From positions 1 to 64,000 of the forward strand of contig JAFDWH010000016.1 of the NCBI GenBank assembly GCA_018268595.1: 64,000 nucleotides of DNA, in the 5' to 3' direction. The translations under genes and the position numbers were made by a program. A model generated the notes under the pieces. It was not told the DNA's origin and searched no databases. It saw only the letters and a list, made by a program, of their open reading frames with translations. Position 1 is the stretch's first letter; every line of letters begins with the position of its first letter. This DNA comes from Actinomycetota bacterium (GTDB taxonomy: Bacteria; Actinomycetota; Thermoleophilia; Solirubrobacterales; Solirubrobacteraceae). Of the stretch, positions 56,219 through 64,000 are shown in pieces.

Positions 56219-57378
56219 GCCTTCGCCGCCCGCTGCTCGACCAGCTCGGCCGCCGCCGCGCGCGCGTCGCGGTCGGCCGCATAGAGCGTCTGGAAGGCGT
56301 GGATGCGCCCGGCCGGCACGGTCTGCAGCGACTGCTCGATCACCTCGGCGATCTCGTGGAAGCGCAACCGGCCGGTGAGGAACGCGTGCACCGCGACCTC
56401 GTTGGCGGCGTTGAGGATGCACGGCGCGGTCCCGCCCGCCTCCCCCGCCTCGCGCGCGAGCCGCAGGCACGCGAACGTGCCGGTGTCGGGCGGCTCGAAG
56501 GTGAGCTGGCCGAGCTGCGCGAGGTCGAGCGGCTGCACCGGCAGCTCGACGCGGTCGGGGTGGTGCAGCGCGTAGGCGATCGGCACGCGCATGTCGGGGT
56601 AGCCGAGGTGCGCGAGCGTCGCGCCGTCGCACAGCTGGATCAGGCTGTGGACGATCGACTGCGGGTGCACGACGACGTCGATCTGGTCGTAGGGCGTGCC
56701 GAACAGGTGGTGCGCCTCGATCAGCTCGAGGCCCTTGTTCATCAGCGTGGCCGAGTCGATCGTGATCTTGCCGCCCATCGCCCACGTCGGGTGCGCGAGC
56801 GCCTGCTCGACGGTCACGTCGCGCAGCTCGTGCGCGCTGCGGCCGCGGAACGGGCCGCCGGAGGCGGTCAGGACGAGCTTGTCGACCGTCCCCGGCCGCT
56901 CCCCGGCCAGCAGCTGGTGGATCGCCGAGTGCTCGGAGTCGACCGGGACGATCTGCGCGCCGGTCGCCTCGGACAGCTGCGTGACCAGCTCGCCGCCGAC
57001 GACGAGCGACTCCTTGTTGGCGAGCGCGAGGTCGATCCCCTCGCCGAGCGCGGCGACCGTTGGGCCGAGGCCGGCGGAGCCGACGAGCGCGTTGAGGACG
57101 AGGTCGGCCTCCGACTCGACCACGAGCCGCACGAGCCCCTCCGCGCCGGCCAGCACCTCGCCGTCGGTCCACTGCTCGGCGGCGCGTGCGGCGGCGTCGC
57201 CGTCGGCGAGCGCGATCCGCGCGACGCCCAGCTCGCGCGCCTGCGCGACGAGCGCGTCCGCAGACGACTCGGCCGAGATGCCGACGACCTCCAGCTCGCC
57301 TGCGGCCTGCGCGACGACGTCGAGCGCCTGCGTGCCGATCGAGCCCGTCGAGCCGAGGATGAGGAGGCGGCGGGGCAT
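56215..57378 (-). CDS. dxr: 1-deoxy-D-xylulose-5-phosphate reductoisomerase
   Basis: 387-aa NADPH enzyme of the MEP pathway. N-terminal GSTGSIGTQAL nucleotide-binding loop, LANKESLVVGGELV, PVDSEHSAI (metal Asp/Glu) and LTASGGPFRG, then MGGKITIDSATLMNKGLE. TAGAAT lies 10 nt before the ATG, together with AAGGG. Lies between cdsA and rseP, as in many bacteria. Confidence 0.96.
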   Translation of the reverse strand: MPRRLLILGSTGSIGTQALDVVAQAAGELEVVGISAESSADALVAQARELGVARIALADGDAAARAAEQWTDGEVLAGAEGLVRLVVESEADLVLNALVGSAGLGPTVAALGEGIDLALANKESLVVGGELVTQLSEATGAQIVPVDSEHSAIHQLLAGERPGTVDKLVLTASGGPFRGRSAHELRDVTVEQALAHPTWAMGGKITIDSATLMNKGLELIEAHHLFGTPYDQIDVVVHPQSIVHSLIQLCDGATLAHLGYPDMRVPIAYALHHPDRVELPVQPLDLAQLGQLTFEPPDTGTFACLRLAREAGEAGGTAPCILNAANEVAVHAFLTGRLRFHEIAEVIEQSLQTVPAGRIHAFQTLYAADRDARAAAAELVEQRAAKA

Positions 57379-57414
57379 GGGGCCCTTGATTCTAGGTGCG
57401 CGGCTTTGCGCGGC

Positions 57415-58281
57415 CTAAGCCAGCGCGTGCCACACGTAGTAGCCCACGACCGCCGCGAACAGGGCGGCGTCGACGCGGTCCAGGGCGCCGCCGTGGGCGC
57501 CGAACGCGGCGCCGGTGTCCTTCACGCCGACGTCACGCTTGACGAACGACTCGAACAGGTCGCCGATCGGCGCGGCGATCGCGACGCCGAGGCCGAGCAG
57601 CAGCGCGTCGGTCGTCGAGAGCCAGTCCTGGTACAGGCCCGCGATCACGACGGCCGCGACCGCCGTCAGCATCCCGATCGCCAGGCCCTCGACCGTCTTG
57701 TTCGGCGAGATGCGCGGCGCCAGCGGGCGGCGGCCGAACGCCTTGCCGCCGAAGTACGCGCCCGTGTCGCCGACGAACGTCCCCACCAGCACGTCGATCA
57801 CGATCGCGTTGCCGTGCGGCAGCCCGCGCAGCAGCACTGCGTGCGCGAGCGCGAAGCCGATCCAGTAGATCCCGAACAGCGTGCTCGCCATCGCCAGCGA
57901 GGCGTGCTCGCGGCTCGGCCCCCACGCGGTCAGCCCGAACAGCACCGGCACGGCCGCGACCGCCGCCAGCAGGATGTGGAACTGCGTCCCCCACAGCGCC
58001 GCCGCCAGCAGTCCCGCCAAAGCGAGGAAGCCGGCAAGCCGCACCGGTCTGACCGCTCTCAGCAGCTCGTACAGCTCGTGCAGGCAGAGGCAGCCGACCG
58101 CCAGCAGCGCGAGCGCCCACACCGCACCGCCGATCGCGTTGACGACGATCACCGCGATCGCGGCGGGGATCGCGACGACGACGCGCCCGCCGAGGTCCGA
58201 GCCGCCGTGCCGGCGCGCCAGCCTGCGCGCGCGCCGCTCGCTCGGCGGCGGCCTGCGGCGCGTCGGCCGGCCGGCGCTCAC
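57415..58281 (-). CDS. cdsA: Phosphatidate cytidylyltransferase
   Basis: 288-aa membrane enzyme making CDP-diacylglycerol. The family signature is seen at the C-terminal end: SFVKRDVGVKD ... HGGALDRVD. About seven or eight helices follow an Arg-rich N-terminus. GTG start overlaps uppS as GTGA. Confidence 0.93.
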   Translation of the reverse strand: MSAGRPTRRRPPPSERRARRLARRHGGSDLGGRVVVAIPAAIAVIVVNAIGGAVWALALLAVGCLCLHELYELLRAVRPVRLAGFLALAGLLAAALWGTQFHILLAAVAAVPVLFGLTAWGPSREHASLAMASTLFGIYWIGFALAHAVLLRGLPHGNAIVIDVLVGTFVGDTGAYFGGKAFGRRPLAPRISPNKTVEGLAIGMLTAVAAVVIAGLYQDWLSTTDALLLGLGVAIAAPIGDLFESFVKRDVGVKDTGAAFGAHGGALDRVDAALFAAVVGYYVWHALA

Positions 58282-58982
58282 GCCACCCGCCCCCCGAACC
58301 GCCGCTGGCGCGTCGCGTACTCGGCGAGCGCCGCCTCGAACGCGTCGCGGTCGAAGTCGGGCCACAGCTCGGGCCGCGAGACGAACTCCGAGTAGGCGGT
58401 CTGCCACAGCAGGTAGTTCGACAGCCGCTGCTCGCCGCTCGTGCGGATCACCAGCTCCGGGTCGTGCATGTCGGGCGCGTAGAGGTGCCGGCGGAACTCC
58501 TCCTCGGTCGTGCCGCTGAAGGAGCGCGCCGCGTCGACGATCTCCGCGCGGCCGCCGTAGTTGAACGGGATGAAGAAGGTGATGCGGTCGTTGCCGGCGG
58601 TGAGCGCCTCGGCCCACTCCATCCGTCTGACGATCTCGCGTGGCACGGGCGCTTCGCGCCGGCCGATGAAGCGCAGGCGCACGCCCTCCTCGTGCAACTC
58701 GGGCGTCTCGCGGTCGATGTACTCGGCGAACATCGTCACGAGCGCCTTCACCTCCTCGAGCGAGCGCGACCAGTTCTCGGTCGAGAAGGCGTAGATCGTC
58801 AGCTCCTCGACCCCCAGGTCGACGGCGTCGCGCAGCCGCGCCTTGACGTTCTCCGCGCCGGCGCGGTGGCCGTCTGTCACGGTGAGGCCGCGCTGCTCCG
58901 CCCAGCGACCGTTCCCGTCGGTGATGATGGCGACGTAGCGGGGGCGCGCGGCGCCGGCTTCGTCGGAGTCGGACACGCCCAC
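58278..58982 (-). CDS. uppS: Isoprenyl (undecaprenyl) diphosphate synthase
   Basis: 234-aa cis-prenyltransferase supplying the lipid carrier for wall synthesis. Catalytic Asp is in IITDGNGRWA, followed by GHRAGAENV, YAFSTENWSR and, near the end, VIRTSGEQRLSNYLLWQTAYSE. GTG start; a second GTG two codons in is possible. Downstream of frr by 7 nt. Confidence 0.94.
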   Translation of the reverse strand: MGVSDSDEAGAARPRYVAIITDGNGRWAEQRGLTVTDGHRAGAENVKARLRDAVDLGVEELTIYAFSTENWSRSLEEVKALVTMFAEYIDRETPELHEEGVRLRFIGRREAPVPREIVRRMEWAEALTAGNDRITFFIPFNYGGRAEIVDAARSFSGTTEEEFRRHLYAPDMHDPELVIRTSGEQRLSNYLLWQTAYSEFVSRPELWPDFDRDAFEAALAEYATRQRRFGGRVA

Positions 58983-58989
58983 GCGCGCG

Positions 58990-59547
58990 TCAGACCTCGA
59001 GGATCTCTTCCTCTTTGTGCTTCAGCAGGCCGTCGAGCTCGTGGACCTTCTCGTCGGTCAGTCTCTGAAGCTCCCCCTCGGCGCGATGCTCGTCGTCGGC
59101 GCCGGCCTCGCCGGCGTCGCGCAGCTCGCGCAGGTCGTGCATCACGTCGCGGCGGATGTTGCGGATCGCGACGCGCCCCTCCTCGGCGATCCCGCGCACG
59201 ACCTTGACGAGCTGCTTGCGCCGCTCCTCGGTCAGCTCGGGGATCGAGAGCCGGATCATGTTGCCGTCGTTGCTCGGCGTCAGGCCGACGTCGGATTCGA
59301 GGATCGCCTTCTCGATCGTCTTGATCGAGCTCTTGTCGTACGGCTGGATCGACAGCAGGCGCGCTTCGGGGGCGCCGATCGTCGCGAGCTGTCTGAGCGG
59401 CGTCGCGGCGCCGTAGTAGTCGACCATGATGCGGTCGAGCAGCGCGGGCGTCGCGCGACCGGTGCGCACCGAGCCGAACTCGTGGCGGGTCGACTCGACC
59501 GACTTCGTCATGCGCTCGCGCGCGTCTGCCAGCAGCTCTTCGATCAT
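58990..59547 (-). CDS. frr: Ribosome recycling factor
   Basis: 185-aa two-domain L-shaped factor. [26 protein letters not shown] is the conserved first helix; [24 protein letters not shown] is the other signature. ATGA overlap with pyrH. The ATG with the usual family N-terminus is chosen over one 33 nt upstream. Confidence 0.96.
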   Translation of the reverse strand: MIEELLADARERMTKSVESTRHEFGSVRTGRATPALLDRIMVDYYGAATPLRQLATIGAPEARLLSIQPYDKSSIKTIEKAILESDVGLTPSNDGNMIRLSIPELTEERRKQLVKVVRGIAEEGRVAIRNIRRDVMHDLRELRDAGEAGADDEHRAEGELQRLTDEKVHELDGLLKHKEEEILEV

Positions 59548-60317
59548 GTCCTCACCAGGGTTCCGACGCGGTCTCCGCACACTATCCGGTCGATGTTCGA
59601 CTCGTCGTTCATGTTGAAGACGACGATCGGCAGTCTGTTCTCCATGCAGAGCGTGAGCGCTGTCGTGTCCATCACGCGCAGTCGCCGCTCGACCGCCTCC
59701 ATGTGCGAGATCTCGGGGATGAACTCGGCGGTCGGGTCGAGCGCCGGGTCGGCGCTGTAGACGCCCTCCACCCCGTTCTTCGCCATCAGGATCACCTCGG
59801 CGTGCATCTCGGTCGCGCGCAGCGCCGCCGCCGTGTCGGTCGTGAAGAACGGGTTGCCGGTGCCGGCCGCGAAGATCACGACGCGGCCCTTCTCGAGGTG
59901 GCGGATCGCGCGCCGGCGGATGTACGGCTCGGCGACCTCGGAGATCTCGATCGCCGACAGCACGCGCGTCGGCGCGCCTTCCTTCTCGAGCGCGTCCTGC
60001 AGCGGCAGCGCGTTCAGCAGCGTCGCGAGCATGCCCATGTAGTCGCCCGTCGCGCGGTCCATGCCGGCGGCCTGGGCGGCGACGCCGCGGAAGATGTTGC
60101 CGGCGCCGACGACGACGCAGACCTGCACGCCGCGCGCGTGGACGCGCGCGATCTGGCTCGCGACCGCCTGGATCCGCTCCGGGTCGGCGCCGTACTCCTG
60201 GCTGCCGAGCAGCGCCTCGCCCGACAGCTTCAGCATGATCCGCGTGAACGCGGGCGCCGCGCCCTCGGGCTGCTCCGAGGGCGCGGGCACGACGGCCGGT
60301 TCGGGCTCAGTCGCCAA
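59544..60317 (-). CDS. pyrH: UMP kinase
   Basis: Amino-acid-kinase-fold enzyme phosphorylating [36 protein letters not shown], and [20 protein letters not shown]. The start is uncertain. The TTG used here gives a 25-residue Pro/Glu-rich leader and overlaps tsf by 11 nt; a GTG at 60290 would shorten it. Family members usually begin just before the [10 protein letters not shown] segment. 257 aa as given. Confidence 0.93.
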   Translation of the reverse strand: MATEPEPAVVPAPSEQPEGAAPAFTRIMLKLSGEALLGSQEYGADPERIQAVASQIARVHARGVQVCVVVGAGNIFRGVAAQAAGMDRATGDYMGMLATLLNALPLQDALEKEGAPTRVLSAIEISEVAEPYIRRRAIRHLEKGRVVIFAAGTGNPFFTTDTAAALRATEMHAEVILMAKNGVEGVYSADPALDPTAEFIPEISHMEAVERRLRVMDTTALTLCMENRLPIVVFNMNDESNIDRIVCGDRVGTLVRT

Positions 60318-60903
60318 CGGCGAACCGCGTGAAGCGGCGGATCACGATGTTCTCGCCCGTTCTGGCGGCGAGCGCGGCGCGGATCTCCTCGATCGTGCGC
60401 CCCTCGTACTTCTCGCCGTTGACGTGCGCCTGCTTCAGGAGGACGACCTCCTTCAGCCACGAGTCGACCTTGCCTCTGACGATGTTGCCGCGGATGTTCT
60501 CCGGCTTGTCGGCGAACTGCTCCTCGGCGATGCGCGTCTCGCGCTCGACGTCCTCCGCCGGCACGCCGTCCTCGTCGACCGCGACCGGAGCGGCCGCCGC
60601 GACGTGCAGCGCGAGGTCCCGTGCGAACGCGACGAAGTCGTCGTTGCGCGCGACGAAGTCGGTCTCGCAGTCGACCTCGACGAGCACGCCGATCTTGCCG
60701 TTGGCGTGGATGTAGGACTGCACGGTGCCCTCGGTGGCCGCGCGCTCGCCGCGCTTCTCGGCCTTCGCGACGCCCTTCACGCGCAGCGCCTCGATCGCCT
60801 TCTCGATGTCGCCGTCCGCCTCGACGAGGGCCTTCTTGCACTCCATCATCCCTGCGCCGGTGCGCTCGCGCAGGGCCTTCACGTCTTGGGCGGTGATGCT
60901 CAT
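60307..60903 (-). CDS. tsf: Elongation factor Ts
   Basis: 198 aa, the short bacterial form. TDF motif region [19 protein letters not shown] at the N-terminus and [14 protein letters not shown] in the core. Exchanges GDP on EF-Tu. ATGA overlap with rpsB. Confidence 0.96.
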   Translation of the reverse strand: MSITAQDVKALRERTGAGMMECKKALVEADGDIEKAIEALRVKGVAKAEKRGERAATEGTVQSYIHANGKIGVLVEVDCETDFVARNDDFVAFARDLALHVAAAAPVAVDEDGVPAEDVERETRIAEEQFADKPENIRGNIVRGKVDSWLKEVVLLKQAHVNGEKYEGRTIEEIRAALAARTGENIVIRRFTRFAVGD

Positions 60904-61922
60904 GCGGTGGGCTCCCCCCCGGAGCCGGCGTCGGTGGTGGTGGTCGTCGTCGTCGCGGCGGCGGTCGGCTCGGCGGGCGCCTCGGGCGCCGGCGCGGCCT
61001 CGGCGGGCGCCGCCGGGGCGGCGGCAGCCGCGGCCTGCTGCGCCTGCGCGGCGGCGGCCTGCTCGGCGGCGCGCTTGGCCTCCTCGGCCTCTCTGCGCGC
61101 CTGCTCCTCGGCCTCGCGCTTGGCGGCCTCCTCGGCCTCGCGCTTCGCCTTCTCCTCGGCCTCGCGCTTGGCGCGCGCCTCGGCCTCGATGCGGGCCTTC
61201 TCCTCCGCCTCCTTGCGCGCGCGCTCCTCCTCCTCGCGGAAGATGCGGTTGCCCTCGCCGATCACGTCGCCGAGCGCGCCGGCGATCACGGCGCACGAGC
61301 GGATCGCGTCGTCGTTGCCGGGGATCACGTAGTCGATCCCGTCCGGGTCGCAGTTCGTGTCGACGAGCCCGATGATCGGGATGCGCAGGACCTGCGCTTC
61401 GCGCACGGCGATCGCCTCGGTCTTGAGGTCGACGACGAAGATCGCGTCGGGGACGCGCTGCATGTTCTTGACGCCGCCGAGGTTCGCCTGCAGCTTCGCG
61501 AGGTCGGCCTGCGCGGCCAGGCGCTCGCGCGTCGGCAGCAGCGCGAGCTGCCCCTCCGCCTCGTAGCGCTCGAGGTCGTGCAGCCGTCTGATGCGGCCGG
61601 AGATCGTGCCGAAGTTCGTCAGCAGCCCGCCGAGCCAGCGGTGGTTGACGTACGGCATGCCGGACGCCTCGGCGGACGCTCTGATCGCGTCACGGGCCTG
61701 CTTCTTGGTGCCGACGAACAGCACGGTGCCGCCGCGGTGGGCGAGCGCGGAGGCGAACTCGCGCGCCTCCTGCAGCAGCTCGTCGGTCTGCAGCAGGTCG
61801 ATGATGTAGATGCCGGCGCGCTCGCCGAAGATGAAGCGGCGCATCTTCGGGTTCCAGCGGCGCGTCTGATGGCCGAAGTGGACGCCGGCCTCCAGCAGCT
61901 CCTTGATGCCTACCTGAGCCAC
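60900..61922 (-). CDS. rpsB: Ribosomal protein S2 with long charged C-terminal tail
   Basis: 340 aa. Residues about 1-230 are a normal S2 ([56 protein letters not shown]). The last about 110 residues are an added tail: an Arg/Glu/Ala coiled-coil-like repeat ([21 protein letters not shown]) and then an Ala/Pro/Thr-rich stretch. GTG start with AAGGGAG upstream. First gene of the rpsB-tsf-pyrH-frr-uppS-cdsA-dxr-rseP run. Confidence 0.95.
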   Translation of the reverse strand: MAQVGIKELLEAGVHFGHQTRRWNPKMRRFIFGERAGIYIIDLLQTDELLQEAREFASALAHRGGTVLFVGTKKQARDAIRASAEASGMPYVNHRWLGGLLTNFGTISGRIRRLHDLERYEAEGQLALLPTRERLAAQADLAKLQANLGGVKNMQRVPDAIFVVDLKTEAIAVREAQVLRIPIIGLVDTNCDPDGIDYVIPGNDDAIRSCAVIAGALGDVIGEGNRIFREEEERARKEAEEKARIEAEARAKREAEEKAKREAEEAAKREAEEQARREAEEAKRAAEQAAAAQAQQAAAAAAPAAPAEAAPAPEAPAEPTAAATTTTTTTDAGSGGEPTA

Positions 61923-62051
61923 GGTGTGCTCCCTTGTGTGGTGGTGCGAGATGCCCGGCCGGAGACGTCGCGGTCCCGGCGCACGATGCGCCGGTCAGGG
62001 TCGCGAGGCCCCGTGTCGACCGGGGTAGACGACAGATCGCGCGGGATTCTA
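61923..62051 (-). promoter_or_regulatory. rpsB promoter and leader
   Basis: TAGAAT (62046-62051, minus) is a good -10 element, giving a leader of about 115 nt. The leader contains hairpins CCCCGGTCGACACGGGG and CCGGCGCATCGTGCGCCGG (61976-61994) and then AAGGGAG. An S2-autoregulatory fold is possible but not identified. Confidence 0.5.
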
Positions 62052-62978
62052 GACGGTTCCGGCGCTCAGCCGATCGAGCACGGCCTGCAGGTCCGGCGGC
62101 AGCGGCGAGGTCACGTCGACCCGCTCGTCCGTGACCGGGTGGTCGAACGCGAGCCGGGTCGCGTGCAGGAACTGGCGCGCGAGGCCGAACGCGCCGCCGG
62201 CCGCGCCCGTGCCGGCCGCCGGTCCATATTCCGGGTCCCCCGCGACCGGATGCCCGATCGCCTGCAGGTGCACCCGGATCTGGTGCGTGCGGCCGCTCTC
62301 GAGCGCCACGCGCAGCAGCGTCCAGCCGGCGTAGGCGTGCTCCAGCTCGAAGTGCGTGCGCGCCGCGCGCGGGACGTCCGTGTCGGTCGACATGCGCGTG
62401 CGCACGCGCCGGTCGCGCCCGATCGGGGCGTCGATCGTGCCGCTGCGCGCCGGCGGGCAGCCCTCCACGAGCGCGAGGTACTCGCGCCGCAGCGCGCGTC
62501 TGCGGATCAGCTCCTGCAGCGCGCGGTGCACCGGCTCGGACTTCGCGACCACGAGCAGCCCGGAGGTGTCCTTGTCGAGCCGGTGGACGATCCCCGCCCG
62601 TGCGGCGTCCTCCCCGCCCGCGGCGCGGCCGGCGAGCGCCTCCGCGAGCGTCGCGCCGCGGTGCCCGCGCGCCGGGTGGACGACGACGCCGGCCGGCTTG
62701 TCGACGACGAGCAGGTGCGCGTCCTCGAAGGCGACCGCGAACGGCACCGGCTCGTCCGCGCCGGCGGCCGCGTCGGCGCCCGGCTGCGGCGCGACCTCGA
62801 TCCGCTCGCCCGCCGCCACACGGTGGCGCTTCGGCCGCGGCTCACCGTCGACCGTCACGAGCCCGGCGTCGATCGCGCGCTGCGCGGCGCTGCGCGAGCC
62901 GAGCGGCCCCGCGAGCAGCTGGTCGAGCCGCTCGCCCGCGGCGGCGGCGTCGACCTCAATCGCCAGCGGCTCTTCCAC
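62049..62978 (-). CDS. rluD: RluD-family 23S rRNA pseudouridine synthase
   Basis: 309 aa. N-terminal S4 domain (ERLDQLLAGPLGSRSAAQRAIDAGLVTVDG) and the catalytic motif GIVHRLDKDTSGLLVV (Asp). C-terminal GRTHQIRVHLQAIGHPV. The start overlaps lspA by 23 nt. Confidence 0.93.
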   Translation of the reverse strand: MEEPLAIEVDAAAAGERLDQLLAGPLGSRSAAQRAIDAGLVTVDGEPRPKRHRVAAGERIEVAPQPGADAAAGADEPVPFAVAFEDAHLLVVDKPAGVVVHPARGHRGATLAEALAGRAAGGEDAARAGIVHRLDKDTSGLLVVAKSEPVHRALQELIRRRALRREYLALVEGCPPARSGTIDAPIGRDRRVRTRMSTDTDVPRAARTHFELEHAYAGWTLLRVALESGRTHQIRVHLQAIGHPVAGDPEYGPAAGTGAAGGAFGLARQFLHATRLAFDHPVTDERVDVTSPLPPDLQAVLDRLSAGTV

Positions 62979-63450
62979 CGAGCTCGAGCACCAGCACGAG
63001 CGCCGCGACGCCGCCGGTGATGCACATGTCCGCGACGTTGAAGGCCGGCCAATGCGGAAAGTGGATGAAGTCCGTCACGTAGCCCTGGTGCACGCGGTCG
63101 ACCAGGTTGCCGACCGCGCCGCCCAGCACGAGCCCTGTCGGCAGCCACAGCAGCGGCCGCTCGGCATGCCGCACGAAGTACGCGAGCAGCAGCGCGAGCG
63201 CCGCGAGCGTCACGACCAGCACGATCGCGCCGCCACCACCGAGGAAGCCGAACGCGACGCCTCTGTTGTGCACGTTCACGAGCGACAACGGGCCGACGAC
63301 GTCGTGCTGCTCGCCGGGGTCGATCGAGGAGCGCACGAGCGCCTTCGTCGCCTGGTCGGCCAGCAGCACGGCCAGCACGACGAGCCCCGCGAACGCCCAC
63401 CGCGCCCCGCGCGCCGGGCTCGAGACGGCGGCTTCCCCCACGGCCGCCAT
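62956..63450 (-). CDS. lspA: Lipoprotein signal peptidase (signal peptidase II)
   Basis: 164-aa, four-helix membrane aspartic protease. Conserved boxes: VLLADQATKAL, LVNVHNRGVAFGFL, GGAVGNLVDRV (catalytic Asp) and FNVADMCI (catalytic Asp). It processes lipoproteins such as the OppA and ModA proteins of this window. TGATG overlap with the yggT gene. Confidence 0.95.
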   Translation of the reverse strand: MAAVGEAAVSSPARGARWAFAGLVVLAVLLADQATKALVRSSIDPGEQHDVVGPLSLVNVHNRGVAFGFLGGGGAIVLVVTLAALALLLAYFVRHAERPLLWLPTGLVLGGAVGNLVDRVHQGYVTDFIHFPHWPAFNVADMCITGGVAALVLVLELGGRAAGD

Positions 63451-63767
63451 CAACCCTGGATCAGCGAGACGACGAGGCGCCACACGATGATCAGCACGAA
63501 CGTCGCGACCATCGGGCTGAGGTCGAGCGGGCCGAACATCGGCAGCACGCGGCGGAAGATCCGCAGGTAGGGCTCGACCACCTGACGCAGGAACTCGACG
63601 ATCGCGTTCCACCAGCGCGAGTACGGCGGCCGGATCCCGACCGAGTACATGATGCTGATCACGACGTAGGCGAAGATGCAGATCAGGTAGACGGTGAACA
63701 GCGCGTCGACGTAGCGGGCGATGTCGCTGCGCACGGTCGCCAGCGCCACGAGCGCGCCCGCGCTCAC
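63450..63767 (-). CDS. YggT-family membrane protein
   Basis: 105 aa, two hydrophobic helical hairpins: VYLICIFAYVVISIMYSVG and FVLIIVWRLVVSLIQG, with the family segment EPYLRIFRRVLPMFGPLDLSP. GTG start overlaps the proC stop (GTGA). Often found next to division and wall genes; molecular role not settled. Confidence 0.9.
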   Translation of the reverse strand: MSAGALVALATVRSDIARYVDALFTVYLICIFAYVVISIMYSVGIRPPYSRWWNAIVEFLRQVVEPYLRIFRRVLPMFGPLDLSPMVATFVLIIVWRLVVSLIQG

Positions 63768-64000
63768 CGTCTCCCCCCGTGCACGGCCGCGTCGGCCGCC
63801 GCCTGGAAGGCGGCGCGCAGGCCGCCGTCCTCCAGCGCCGCGAGGCCGCGCGCCGTCACGCCGCCCGGCGAGGTGACGGAGCGGCGCAGCGCGAGCGTGT
63901 CGAAGCCGCGCGCGGCGAGCAGCGCCGCCGAGCCCTCGGTCGTCGCAGTCACCAGCTCGACCGCCGTCTGCGGCGACATCCCGAGCCGCACGGCGGCGTC
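63764..64000 (-). CDS. proC: Pyrroline-5-carboxylate reductase, C-terminal part (cut by window edge)
   Basis: Only the C-terminal dimerisation domain is present: MSPQTAVELVTATTEGSAALL and VTSPGGVTARGLAALEDGGLRAAF, which are characteristic of ProC. The start lies beyond the window. The last step of proline synthesis; overlap with yggT suggests one operon. Confidence 0.88.
   Translation of the reverse strand, partial: DAAVRLGMSPQTAVELVTATTEGSAALLAARGFDTLALRRSVTSPGGVTARGLAALEDGGLRAAFQAAADAAVHGGRR

Noticed and set aside
1-64000. tRNA, rRNA or insertion-sequence elements
   Set aside because: No cloverleaf-like segment with a TTCRA arm, rRNA core or transposase motif was noticed in any intergenic region or frame.

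Overview
The window is very GC-rich, densely packed actinobacterial chromosome. Features pointing to a soil actinobacterium of class Thermoleophilia (Solirubrobacterales, Conexibacter/Solirubrobacter-like) are an RsiG-type anti-sigma protein, a GarA-FtsR gene pair, a wax-ester synthase/DGAT, collagen-like secreted proteins, many probable leaderless starts and the ispG-rseP-dxr-cdsA-uppS-frr-pyrH-tsf-rpsB block. The genus is inferred from gene content, not from a marker gene. I see no rRNA, tRNA, insertion sequence, prophage or CRISPR array.

Layout. About 0-8.4 kb (minus strand): an oligopeptide ABC importer operon (oppA-C-B-D-F) followed by a secreted clan GH-A hydrolase, and a YihY/BrkB membrane protein. 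8.5-11.9 kb: small regulatory and stress genes (XRE regulator, baeRF-like protein, ferritin-like protein, STAS protein, MerR-like protein). 12-15.1 kb: a molybdate operon whose first gene is a MerR-type regulator fused to a Mop/TOBE domain, with a dyad next to its start. 15.1-22.9 kb: glutamate decarboxylase, a solitary SRA-like/PD-(D/E)XK nuclease of atypical composition, redox genes, DNA polymerase IV, and an RlpA-like wall protein behind a c-di-AMP (ydaO-yuaA) riboswitch. 22.9-28.8 kb: a secreted lyase-like protein, wax synthase, NAD synthetase, a thioesterase and small hypotheticals.

28.9-45.7 kb is the most unusual region. It is a type VII (ESX/WXG100) secretion-like locus. A large FtsK/SpoIIIE ATPase carries an apparent ubiquitin-like domain and an FHA domain at its N-terminus. 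With it are WXG100-like proteins on both flanks, a larger ESX-like candidate effector, an intact membrane Ser/Thr kinase, a probable pseudokinase sharing the kinase's extracytoplasmic domain, three collagen-like proteins, an RTX repeat protein and two small proline-rich membrane proteins. A sigma-region-4/anti-sigma-like membrane fusion sits at the left edge. No EccB, EccD, EccE, mycosin, EssA or EssB is present, so the secretion apparatus would need partners encoded elsewhere.

45.7-53.8 kb: FtsR-like MerR regulator, GarA-like FHA protein, RsiG-like protein, pgsA and proS. These are followed by a secreted protein of clearly lower GC, a second GH-A protein, a hydrolase and a VapBC module with a two-site operator. 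53.8-64 kb: isoprenoid, lipid, envelope and translation housekeeping genes, ending in lspA, yggT and a truncated proC. The kinase pair, the FHA domains (secretion ATPase and GarA) and the c-di-GMP/c-di-AMP elements suggest that cell-envelope signalling dominates the middle of the window. That link is inference.
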